Of a stretch of 64,000 nt of DNA, positions 1 through 7,356 are shown in pieces. The stretch comes from Rhodococcus sp. HNM0569 (GTDB lineage Bacteria; Actinomycetota; Actinomycetes; Mycobacteriales; Mycobacteriaceae). The notes beneath the pieces were generated by a model, which did not search any database, was not told where the DNA came from, and saw only the letters and a list, made by a program, of their open reading frames with translations. The stretch spans positions 154,454 through 218,453 of the forward strand of contig NZ_JAASAE010000007.1 of NCBI RefSeq assembly GCF_012726205.1, in the 5' to 3' direction. Within the stretch, counting starts at the first letter, position 1; each line of letters begins with the position of its first letter. A program made the position numbers and the translations under genes.

Positions 1-1
1 G

Positions 2-1102
2 ATCACGTTGTCGGGCACCGTCGCCACCGACGGTGAGGCGCTTCAGGTGCTCGTGATCGACGAGCCACGCGCGCACGACGTCTTCGCGTCCGAGCCGGAC
101 CGCGCGTTCGCCGATCCCGGCACGTACGACGCCGCACTGTTGCACATGACGGACACGCAGTACCTCGCGCAGCGCGCCCCCGAACTGTTCACGGGCATGA
201 CGCGGTGGACCGCGGACAACGCCGCCGACCGCAAGATCGACTACGTGATGCACACGGGCGACCTGATCCAGTCGTGGATCCGCTTGAACGGCACCGACGA
301 TGCCGCGCGTCGCGAGTTCGCGCTCGCCCACGACGCGATGTCGACACTCACGAACGCGGGCGTGCCGTTCGGCGTTCTACCGGGCAATCACGACAACAAG
401 TGGAACGTCGCGGGGCGACTCGTTCCCGGCATGCACGACGAGAACAACGCGCTCTTCAACGAGTACTTCGGACCGCACGAGTTCGATTCCCGGCCGTGGT
501 GGGGTGGCTCGGTCGCCCCCGACGACAATTTCGCGCACTTCGATCTCGTCGAGCTCGCGGATGCCGAATTCCTCATGTTGAGCATCGGATTCAACCCACC
601 CGAGCACGTGCTGCGCTGGGCCGAAGACGTCCTCGACCGCTATCCCGACCGCAATGTCGTCATCGGAGCCCACTACTACCTCGACGACGACGGACGGCTC
701 CGCATGAGCGGATTCGGCGACACCGGCAGCGCGGGGCAACAGATCTGGAACCGCCTCGTGGTGCCCTACGAGTCGGTCGTGATGGTGCTCTCCGGGCACG
801 TCGACGGGCAGACGACCGTCACCGATCGACCGATTCCCGGCACCGACCGCCGCGTCGTCGAGATGCTCGCCGACTACCAGGGCTTCCTCGTCGACGGCGA
901 ACGGCGCGCCGACTTCCAACGGCTGTTGCAGTTCGACCTGGACGGCGGGCGGGTCGCGGTCGACACGCATTCGCCTGCGCTCGACAGCTTCGCCGTCGAA
1001 GACTACGACCCACAGCGCCGCTACGGCGCGGACGACGGGGAGTTCGTCGCACCGGTGCAGTTGCGGGGCGATCTGCCCCGCGCGGTGATGGCGGGCTCGT
1101 GA
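2..1102 (+). CDS. Metallophosphoesterase, 5' end cut off by window edge
   Basis: This is the C-terminal part of a calcineurin-like metallophosphoesterase; the frame is open to the first bases of the window, so the true start lies upstream. The metal-binding motifs appear in the expected order: HMTDTQ, HTGDLIQ, LPGNHDN, then IGAHYYL and LSGHVDG near the end. The family hydrolyses phosphomonoesters or phosphodiesters with a dinuclear metal centre, but the substrate cannot be read from the sequence. No membrane segment is visible in this part. It is followed after 37 bases by a Na+/H+ antiporter on the same strand, so the two may be cotranscribed, although nothing links them functionally. Confidence 0.85.
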   Translation: MTLSGTVATDGEALQVLVIDEPRAHDVFASEPDRAFADPGTYDAALLHMTDTQYLAQRAPELFTGMTRWTADNAADRKIDYVMHTGDLIQSWIRLNGTDDAARREFALAHDAMSTLTNAGVPFGVLPGNHDNKWNVAGRLVPGMHDENNALFNEYFGPHEFDSRPWWGGSVAPDDNFAHFDLVELADAEFLMLSIGFNPPEHVLRWAEDVLDRYPDRNVVIGAHYYLDDDGRLRMSGFGDTGSAGQQIWNRLVVPYESVVMVLSGHVDGQTTVTDRPIPGTDRRVVEMLADYQGFLVDGERRADFQRLLQFDLDGGRVAVDTHSPALDSFAVEDYDPQRRYGADDGEFVAPVQLRGDLPRAVMAGS

Positions 1103-1139
1103 GCAGGCGGCGGGCGGTCCGCGGGAAGGGTGGTGGCCG

Positions 1140-2879
1140 ATGGACGTCATGGTGATCAGCACGATCGGTGTCCTGGTGATCGTCGCGGTCACGGCGTTCG
1201 CGCCGCGCGTGGGCGTCGCCGCGCCGCTGCTGCTCGTCGCGGCAGGCGTCGCGATCGGGTTCCTGCCGTTCGTCCCCGAGGTGGATGTCGACCCGGAATG
1301 GATTCTCGCGGGACTGCTTCCTCCGCTGCTGTATTCGTCGGCCGTGAACATGCCGACGATGGACTTCCGGCGCGATTTCCGCACGATCTCGGCGTTCTCG
1401 GTGATCCTCGTCGTGGTGTCGGCGCTCGTCGTCGGGTACACGATCCACTTCCTCGTGCCCGACGTGGGCCTCGCCACCGGCATCGCGCTCGGTGCCATCG
1501 TGAGCCCCACGGACGCGGTCGCGACGGCGATCGTCCGCAAGTCCGGCGTTTCACCGCGGGTCGTCACGGTGCTCGAAGGGGAAAGCCTGCTCAACGACGC
1601 GTCGGCGCTGGTGCTGCTGCGCTCGGCGGTGGCGGCGACCGCGGGGGCGGTGTCGCTGTGGGGTGTCGCCGGGGACTTCGTGTTCGCGGTGGTCGTCGCG
1701 GTGGCGATCGGTTTCGCGGTGGGCCGCGTCAATCTGCTGGTCCGGAGCAAACTTTCGGAGGCACCGGCGAGTGTCGCGGTGTCCTTCGTCGTGCCGTTCG
1801 TGGCGTTCGCACCCGCCGAACATCTCGGCGCATCGGGCCTGGTCGCGGCCGTCACCGCGGGTCTCGTGACAGGGCACGGCTCCCCGCGATACCTCAGGGC
1901 CGAAGACCGCATCAACGAACGCATCGTGTGGCGCACTATCGAGATGCTGCTCGAGGGCACGGTGTTCCTCGTGATGGGCGTCGAGCTCTACGCGCTCGTC
2001 GAGGACGTCCGCGATCAGCACGGCAGCCTGTGGCTCGCACTCGGCTTGGGTGGTGTGACGGCGCTGCTCGTCCTGGCGGTGCGGGCGGCGTTCATCACGG
2101 TGTCGCTGTGGCTCCTCGCCCGGCGCGCCCGGCGCGGCCCCGTCGTACGCGAGAAGCTCGAAGAGATACGCGCCGACCTCGACCGCGGGACCTTCCGCAA
2201 GCCCGCGGACGGCGCCGACGAGCGCGTCCACGACGCCTACCGGAAGCGGCTGCGCCATGCCCGGATACGCACGTCACAACGCATCTCGGATATCGACTAC
2301 CTCACCCAGCAGGCGCTCGGCCCGCGCGAGGGCGTCGTGCTGTTGTGGGCGGGGATGCGCGGCGCCGTCACGCTCGCCGCGGCGCAATCCCTGCCACCCG
2401 ATACGACCCAACGCTCGGTGCTCATCCTCGTCGCATTCGTCGTCGCGGCCGGCACGCTGATCGTGCAGGGCGGCACACTCCGGCGACTCGTGCGCCGCCT
2501 CGGCCTCGCCGACGCAGGCAACGGAGCCCCCGACGACGACCGCGAGCTGCGCAGGCATCTCGCGGACCTCGCCCGTGCCCGGCTCGACGACCCGTCGCTG
2601 CGCAGAGCCGACGGCTCCGCGTATTCGCCCGACGTCGTCGCGCGGGTGTCGGAACGGGTCGGGGCGCGTGCGGACGAGATCCCGGAGGATGCGGGCACCC
2701 ACGCGGAAGTGGCCGAGCTTCGTGACCTGTTCGCGGACCTGATCGACAACGAGCGCCGCGAACTGCTCCGGCTCCGCGACGTCGGCACCTACAGCTCGCA
2801 GGCACTCGCCCGTGCGCTACGCCGGCTCGACTCGGTGCAGATCGGCATGCAGGTACGCGCGTCGCAGGACGACGACTGA
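1140..2879 (+). CDS. CPA1-family Na+/H+ antiporter
   Basis: A 579-residue NhaP/CPA1-type monovalent cation:proton antiporter that should expel Na+ (or K+/Li+) in exchange for H+ at the plasma membrane. About twelve hydrophobic segments fill the first 420 residues. The family signature GESLLNDASALVL carries the Asn-Asp pair used for ion transport, and GMRGAVTLA is the conserved helix near residue 405. A hydrophilic C-terminal tail of about 160 residues is probably a cytoplasmic regulatory domain. The ATG at 1140 follows a GGGAAGGG ribosome-binding site. A second CPA1 antiporter (46802-48403) and a complete Mrp system (26860-32470) lie in the same window. Confidence 0.9.
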   Translation: MDVMVISTIGVLVIVAVTAFAPRVGVAAPLLLVAAGVAIGFLPFVPEVDVDPEWILAGLLPPLLYSSAVNMPTMDFRRDFRTISAFSVILVVVSALVVGYTIHFLVPDVGLATGIALGAIVSPTDAVATAIVRKSGVSPRVVTVLEGESLLNDASALVLLRSAVAATAGAVSLWGVAGDFVFAVVVAVAIGFAVGRVNLLVRSKLSEAPASVAVSFVVPFVAFAPAEHLGASGLVAAVTAGLVTGHGSPRYLRAEDRINERIVWRTIEMLLEGTVFLVMGVELYALVEDVRDQHGSLWLALGLGGVTALLVLAVRAAFITVSLWLLARRARRGPVVREKLEEIRADLDRGTFRKPADGADERVHDAYRKRLRHARIRTSQRISDIDYLTQQALGPREGVVLLWAGMRGAVTLAAAQSLPPDTTQRSVLILVAFVVAAGTLIVQGGTLRRLVRRLGLADAGNGAPDDDRELRRHLADLARARLDDPSLRRADGSAYSPDVVARVSERVGARADEIPEDAGTHAEVAELRDLFADLIDNERRELLRLRDVGTYSSQALARALRRLDSVQIGMQVRASQDDD

Positions 2880-2888
2880 ACTCCCCCT

Positions 2889-2928
2889 GTGAGCACTTTG
2901 CGAGTCTCCGCACGCTTGTTTCACTCAC
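2889..2928 (+). repeat. 40-bp dispersed imperfect palindrome, copy 1
   Basis: First of six copies of an exactly 40-base element that begins GTGAGCACTTTGCGAGTC and ends in CAC (other copies at 40041, 42051, 42516, 60541 and 63926). It starts 9 bases after the antiporter stop codon. This copy is the most diverged in its right half. In-frame GTG codons in the element can make it look like a gene start (MSTLRV-type peptides), but the position just after a stop fits a transcript-end or REP-like element better. Confidence 0.8.
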
Positions 2929-2975
2929 GGGGGGAGCGTGGAGACCTTCGTCCATACACATATAAGGTCTTCGGC

Positions 2976-3584
2976 ATGACGGCGCGCCGCTACTCCTCCA
3001 CCAGTCCTGAACAGCTGGCCACGGCAGTGTTCGACGTCGCTGCCGAGCAGGGGCTGGACAACGCGAGCGTGCGGGAAGTGGCGAAGCGTGCAGGGGTGTC
3101 GATCGGCGCCGTTCAGCATCACTTCGCGACCAAGGACGCGATGCTCGACTACACGCTGCGCGGGCTGCTCGACCGCCTGCTGCACCACGTCGCGGACCTG
3201 CCCGACGACACCGATGCCCGCACCGGTCTCACCGCACTGCTCGGCGAGCTGCTGCCGCTCGACGAGCGCCGCACGCGCGAGGCGCACGTGCGCACCGCGT
3301 TCGCGGTGCGCGCCGTCACGTCTGTGTCGCTCGCCGAGATCCGCCGAGGTGCGATGTTCGCGCTGCGCAGCCGCGTGTCCGCGTATCTCCTCGAGTTGGG
3401 CGCCGACGAGGTCGAGATCAGCGCCGCGCTGCTGCTCGGCGCGGTCGAGGGGCTCGCGCTCGACGCCCTGTCGGGCACGCCGCCGCACTCGCACGACTAC
3501 CTGCGGCACGCACTCGACCACCAGATCGAACTCGCCGTGCGCGGCCCGCGGGGCGGCGCCCGCACGATCGAGCTCGCCAGTTGA
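2976..3584 (+). CDS. TetR-family transcriptional regulator
   Basis: A 202-residue TetR-type repressor. The helix-turn-helix lies near residues 25-60 (VREVAKRAGVSIGAVQHHF), and the rest is a variable ligand-binding helical domain. An in-frame GTG at 2889 exists but sits inside the 40-bp repeat. I chose the ATG at 2976 because a TATAAG -10 element at 2961-2966 lies just upstream, which suggests a leaderless or very short-leader transcript. Its stop codon overlaps the TTG start of gluQ by four bases, so the two are almost certainly translationally coupled. The natural ligand is unknown; the coupling raises the possibility that it senses something tied to tRNA modification, but that is only inference. 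Confidence 0.85.
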   Translation: MTARRYSSTSPEQLATAVFDVAAEQGLDNASVREVAKRAGVSIGAVQHHFATKDAMLDYTLRGLLDRLLHHVADLPDDTDARTGLTALLGELLPLDERRTREAHVRTAFAVRAVTSVSLAEIRRGAMFALRSRVSAYLLELGADEVEISAALLLGAVEGLALDALSGTPPHSHDYLRHALDHQIELAVRGPRGGARTIELAS

Positions 3585-4498
3585 CGGCGGGCCGCTTCGC
3601 GCCAAGCCCGTCGGGCGACCTGCACCTGGGAAATCTGCGCACCGCGCTGCTCGCATGGCTGTTCGCCCGCACCTCCGGCCGCACCTTCGTCCTGCGCGTC
3701 GACGACCTCGACCGCGTCCGCCCCGGCGCCGAAGAGCGTCAGCTCGACGACCTGCGGGCGCTCGGTCTCACGTGGGACGGGCCCGTCGTCCACCAGAGCG
3801 AACGCGTGGCGCTCTACGACGCCGCGATCGACCGGCTGCGCGACCGGGGTCTCGTCTACAAGTGCTTCTGCACGCGGCGGGAGATTCTCGAGGCCGCGTC
3901 GGCGCCGCACGCGCCGCAGGGCGCGTACCCGGGGACGTGCCGCGACCTCACCGCCGCCGAACGGGCCGAGCGCATCGCGGCCGGCAGGCCACCGGCGCTG
4001 CGACTACGTTCCGATGCCCACTCGTTCACGGTGCACGACCTGCTGCACGGCGAATTCACCGGCGTGGTGGACGATCTCGTGCTGCGCCGCAACGACGGCA
4101 CACCCGCCTACAACCTCGCTGTCGTCGTCGACGACGCCGATCAGGGAATCGACCAGGTGGTCCGCGGCGACGACCTGCTGTCGTCGGCGCCCAGGCAGGC
4201 CTTCCTCGCGAGCATCCTCGGGCTGTCGGCTCCGACGTACGCGCACGTGCCGCTCGCACTGGGCCCCGACGGCAGACGACTCGCGAAGCGCGACGGCGCC
4301 GTCACCCTCGCCGACCAGCGGTCACTGGGCCGCACTCCCGCGGAGGTCGTCACGCTGCTCGCACGGTCGCTCGGCCTCGCGAGCGAGGGTGAGTCGGTGT
4401 CGGCGGAGGACCTGCGGGCACGTTTCGATCCCACTCGGCTTCCCCGCGACCCGTGGGTGGTCGGCGCCGAGGTCACCGCGGGCCGAGCACACCCCTGA
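3581..4498 (+). CDS. gluQ: Glutamyl-Q tRNA(Asp) synthetase
   Basis: A 305-residue paralogue of the glutamyl-tRNA synthetase catalytic domain without an anticodon-binding domain, as expected for GluQ-RS. In the known family this enzyme activates glutamate and attaches it to the cyclopentenediol of queuosine in the anticodon of tRNA(Asp). The HIGH-type motif is HLGN at residues 15-18. The KMSKS equivalent is LAKRDGA, the degenerate form typical of this family. The zinc-site pattern C-x-C ... Y-x3-C is present as Cys95, Cys97, Tyr116 and Cys120. The start is a TTG overlapping the upstream TetR stop. Its substrate requires queuosine-modified tRNA, which fits the nearby tgt and yhhQ genes. Confidence 0.92.
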   Translation: MTAGRFAPSPSGDLHLGNLRTALLAWLFARTSGRTFVLRVDDLDRVRPGAEERQLDDLRALGLTWDGPVVHQSERVALYDAAIDRLRDRGLVYKCFCTRREILEAASAPHAPQGAYPGTCRDLTAAERAERIAAGRPPALRLRSDAHSFTVHDLLHGEFTGVVDDLVLRRNDGTPAYNLAVVVDDADQGIDQVVRGDDLLSSAPRQAFLASILGLSAPTYAHVPLALGPDGRRLAKRDGAVTLADQRSLGRTPAEVVTLLARSLGLASEGESVSAEDLRARFDPTRLPRDPWVVGAEVTAGRAHP

Positions 4499-4606
4499 AT
4501 TCGCGTCCGCGGTACGCGCGCCCCGATTCTCCCCGGAACAACGCTCTCCGCACGTAGCCTGTGTGCACAGGAATCATGCGCGCTCGTCTCGACCGAGGAG
4601 ATCCAC

Positions 4607-5584
4607 ATGACCACCGGCGGTTTCGACCCAGACGACAAGAGCGAAGGCAACCAGCCCCGCGGCAGCAACGGGCCGGAAGGCGGCAATCGGCCCGGCGGCG
4701 AACCGCAACAGGGTGGCCCCGGTTCGGAGAGCGGCTACCCGCCACCCCCACCCGCCGGCAGCACTCCCCCGCCCGGCGGATATCCCCCGCCACCGGGCAA
4801 CTACCCGCCCCCTCCCGGCGGGAACGTACCGCCGCCCGGCGGATATCCACCTCCCCCCGGCAACTACCCACCGCCCCCGCCCATTTCGGGCGAGTACGGT
4901 GCCGGGCCTGCGGCACAGATGAACTCGCCTCAGCTGGGCGTCGGCGCGGCAGTGAGCTACGGCTTCAAGAAGTTCGGCAAGAACTGGACGGTGTGGGTCG
5001 GCATCCTGTTGATCGCATTCGTGATCCAGGCGATCCTCGCACTGGTTTTCCCGAACGGTGAGGCCGACACCAGTGACTGGTCGGCGGCCGTCACGGCGTC
5101 GTACACCTTCTGGGGCATCGTGGGCGCCCTCGTCACCACCATCGTGGGCTGGCTCATCCAGGCTGCACTGGTGCGCGGCGCACTGTTCGAGCTCGACGGC
5201 AACCGCCCGAACATCGGGTCGTTCTTCCAGTTCAACAACGTCGGTGCCGTCATCCTCGCGTGCTTCCTGGTCGGCATCATGACGACGATCGGCTTCTTCG
5301 TCTTCGTCATCCCCGGCATCGTGCTGGTGTTCCTGTCCTGGTGGACAGTGCAATTCGTGATGGACCAGAACCAGGACGCGCTCACCGCGATCCGGTCGAG
5401 CTTCCGCACCATCTGGAGCCACTTCGGCCCCTTGCTCGGGCTCGCCGCCGTGCTGGTGCTGCTCAACATCGCCGGCGCGATCCTGCTGCTGATCGGCCTG
5501 CTCGTCACCGTGCCGGTCACACTCATCGCGTCGACCTACGCGTACCGCGTCGTCACCGGCCGTTACGTGTCGGTCCCCGACTGA
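4607..5584 (+). CDS. Proline-rich membrane protein
   Basis: A 325-residue protein starting MTTGGFDPDD. The first ~100 residues are disordered and rich in Pro, Gly and Tyr, with repeated PPPPGNYPPPP/PPGGYPPPP units (roughly residues 43-95). The remaining ~220 residues carry about five hydrophobic segments, consistent with an integral membrane domain with a cytoplasmic proline-rich tail. The enzymatic role is unknown. The ATG at 4607 follows GAGGAG. A 14-base palindrome with CCTGTG/CACAGG arms lies at 4558-4571 upstream. The next gene also begins MTTGGFDP and also has a low-complexity N-terminus ahead of a membrane domain. Confidence 0.8.
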   Translation: MTTGGFDPDDKSEGNQPRGSNGPEGGNRPGGEPQQGGPGSESGYPPPPPAGSTPPPGGYPPPPGNYPPPPGGNVPPPGGYPPPPGNYPPPPPISGEYGAGPAAQMNSPQLGVGAAVSYGFKKFGKNWTVWVGILLIAFVIQAILALVFPNGEADTSDWSAAVTASYTFWGIVGALVTTIVGWLIQAALVRGALFELDGNRPNIGSFFQFNNVGAVILACFLVGIMTTIGFFVFVIPGIVLVFLSWWTVQFVMDQNQDALTAIRSSFRTIWSHFGPLLGLAAVLVLLNIAGAILLLIGLLVTVPVTLIASTYAYRVVTGRYVSVPD

Positions 5585-5650
5585 ACCGGCTGATTCGGTC
5601 CTCTTTCCTCACGGCACAATCGTTTTCCCACACCGCCCGGCCGAACGACG

Positions 5651-5696
5651 ACCGTGCACTCGTGCAGATGTGATCTGTCTGCGTAGAGTGCACGGT
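5651..5696. promoter_or_regulatory. Perfect 11-bp inverted repeat around the promoter of the RDD gene
   Basis: Arms ACCGTGCACTC (5651-5661) and GAGTGCACGGT (5686-5696) are perfect complements separated by 24 bases. The spacer contains a second small inverted repeat, CAGAT-GTG-ATCTG (5665-5677). A TAGAGT -10-like hexamer overlaps the right arm, 49 bases ahead of the ATG at 5738. This could be an operator, an RNA leader structure, or a terminator for the gene ending at 5584. The sequence alone does not decide. Confidence 0.5.
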
Positions 5697-5737
5697 TGTC
5701 GTTCGAGACACGGGCGACTGGAAACCGAGGGGAAAAG

Positions 5738-6469
5738 ATGACCACGGGTGGGTTCGATCCAAACCAGAGCCATCAGCAGACGCCGCAGTCCGGGGGGACC
5801 GCACCGTACGGACAGCAGCCGTACGGTGACCAGCAGTACGGGGGCCAGCCGCAGTTCGGCGCGCAGGCACCACAGCCGCAGTACCAGAACCAGCAGTCCC
5901 CGTACCCGCAGTACCCGAGCCAGCCGCAGGGCGGGCAGCAGTACGGCACCCCGCCCGGGTACGGGCCGGGCATGACGCAACAGTTCTCGATGCCGCCGCA
6001 GTTCGATCAGCAGTTCGGCCGCCGTCCCGCCGACCTCGGCAAGCGCTTCGTCGCACGTTTCATCGACGGTCTGATCACCGGCCTGCCCAGCGGCATCGTC
6101 GGCGGCTTGATCGTCATCGCCACCGGCGGGTCGTATGCAGGCGTCGCGATCGCCGCGCTGCTGACCGCGCTGGTGCCGGTCGCCTACTTCGTCGCGCTCG
6201 AGACCTCGCGCGGCGCGACCCTCGGCAAGCAGGTCATGGGGTTGAGCGTCACCGGCCCGAACGGTGAGAATCCGACGCCTCAGCAGTCGCTGCAGCGCAA
6301 TGCGTTCTACCTGGTGGCGTTGCTCGGACTGGTCCCGGCCCTCGGCGTGATCGGCAACATCGTCGTGACGATCCTGTACATCGTGATCGCGGTGACGATC
6401 AGCCAGTCGCCCACCAAGCAGGGACTGCACGACCGCTTCGCAGGCGGCACACAGGTCACCCAGGCGTGA
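5738..6469 (+). CDS. RDD-family membrane protein with Gln/Tyr-rich N-terminus
   Basis: A 243-residue protein. Residues 1-100 are low complexity, rich in Gln, Tyr, Gly and Pro (repeats such as YGQQPYGDQQYGG). The RDD domain follows, starting at RRPADLGKRFVARFIDG, with the ATLGKQVMGLSV and QSLQRN segments and about four membrane helices. RDD proteins are poorly understood; some are linked to ion transport. The ATG at 5738 follows GAGGGGAAAAG; an in-frame GTG at 5696 lacks such a site. It shares its first eight residues (MTTGGFDP) and its overall plan with the preceding protein, suggesting that the two act in the same envelope process. That is inference. Confidence 0.85.
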   Translation: MTTGGFDPNQSHQQTPQSGGTAPYGQQPYGDQQYGGQPQFGAQAPQPQYQNQQSPYPQYPSQPQGGQQYGTPPGYGPGMTQQFSMPPQFDQQFGRRPADLGKRFVARFIDGLITGLPSGIVGGLIVIATGGSYAGVAIAALLTALVPVAYFVALETSRGATLGKQVMGLSVTGPNGENPTPQQSLQRNAFYLVALLGLVPALGVIGNIVVTILYIVIAVTISQSPTKQGLHDRFAGGTQVTQA

Positions 6470-6516
6470 CGACGTGCCCGGCGGTGCGCACCGGATGCGC
6501 GCCGTCGGGCAGCGGG

Positions 6517-6620
6517 TGCCCGGATTCGCGCGGCAGCGCGGTCTGATGCTTGGATGGCGCGCGGCAGCGCGGTCTGATGCCCGGATTCGCGCGGCAGCGC
6601 GGTCTGATGCTTGGATGGCG
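6517..6620 (+). repeat. Tandem repeat overlapping the start of yhhQ
   Basis: Alternating 30- and 31-base units, all ending GCGGCAGCGCGGTCTGA, occupy 6517-6546, 6547-6577 and 6578-6607, with a partial fourth from 6608. The first two units together form a 61-base block that is repeated exactly for its first 43 bases from 6578. The likely ATG of yhhQ (6615) falls in the last partial unit. Because 61 is not a multiple of three, a change in dimer number would shift any reading frame that begins upstream. Confidence 0.85.
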
Positions 6621-7349
6621 GGCGTGAGCGCACCGCACGACACCGACCGCGAGCACGCCACGTTCGCGCACGTAGGCCGCAGCTACTACCCCATCCTGGT
6701 GGCCCTGTTCACCGCGACGCTGTTGATCTCCAACATCTGCGCCACGAAGGGCGTCGCTTTCTTCCCCGGCGAGGATCTCTCGCTCGGCCCTGTCCAGATC
6801 CTGCCGATCATCACCGACGGCGGGTTCTTCCTGTTTCCGCTCGCGTACATCCTGGGCGACGTGCTGAGCGAGGTGTACGGCTTCAAAGCCGCGCGACGCG
6901 CGATCTACCTCGGTTTCGGCGCGCTGATCCTCGCCGCACTGTGCTTCTGGATCCTGGTGGAGTTGCCGTCGGCCGAGTTCTACGAGAACCAGGAGGCGCT
7001 GCGCACCGTCGTCGGTGTGTATCCGCGGCTCCTCGCGGCAGGCCTCGCGGGTTATCTCGTCGGTCAGCTGCTCAATTCCGCGACTCTCGTGCTCATCAAG
7101 GAGCGCACCAAGGAGAAGCACCTGTGGGCGCGGCTCATCGGGTCGACCGTGGTGGGCGAGATCGCGGACACGCTGATCTTCTGCTCGATCGCGGCGGGCG
7201 CGATCGGCATCTCGACGTGGGACGACTTCGTGAACTACGTGGTGGTCGGGTTCGTGTGGAAGACGCTCGTGGAGATCGTCGTGCTGCCGGTGACCTACCG
7301 TGTGATCGCGTACGTCAAGAAGCACGAACCGACGTACAACCCCGCCTGA
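6615..7349 (+). CDS. yhhQ: YhhQ/VUT-family queuosine precursor transporter
   Basis: A 244-residue integral membrane protein of the YhhQ (vitamin uptake transporter-like) family with about six membrane helices. Conserved stretches include LLISNICATKG near the N-terminus, VLSEVYGFKAARRAI, and EIADTLIFCSIA in the second half. Characterised members import preQ0/preQ1 (Escherichia coli) or queuine (Chlamydia trachomatis). The start is uncertain: the ATG at 6615 lies within the tandem repeat, GTG at 6624 is an alternative, and the frame stays open upstream through the repeats. It ends six bases from the convergent end of tgt, the enzyme that would use the imported base. Confidence 0.85.
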   Translation: MAGVSAPHDTDREHATFAHVGRSYYPILVALFTATLLISNICATKGVAFFPGEDLSLGPVQILPIITDGGFFLFPLAYILGDVLSEVYGFKAARRAIYLGFGALILAALCFWILVELPSAEFYENQEALRTVVGVYPRLLAAGLAGYLVGQLLNSATLVLIKERTKEKHLWARLIGSTVVGEIADTLIFCSIAAGAIGISTWDDFVNYVVVGFVWKTLVEIVVLPVTYRVIAYVKKHEPTYNPA

Positions 7350-7356
7350 GCGGGTT
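7341..7356. terminator. Possible short bidirectional terminator between yhhQ and tgt
   Basis: CCCGC-CTGA-GCGGG forms a five-base stem with a tetraloop at 7342-7355 between the convergent yhhQ and tgt genes; the yhhQ stop codon is in the loop. There is no T-tract, so the call is weak. Confidence 0.3.

Noticed and set aside
6470-6614. preQ1 riboswitch ahead of yhhQ
   Set aside because: The region is GC-rich and repetitive, with no recognisable preQ1-I, II or III core; the tandem repeat explains it.
6517-6620. CRISPR array or phage-type repeat array
   Set aside because: Units are adjacent with no unique spacers and overlap a coding start; no cas genes are present.
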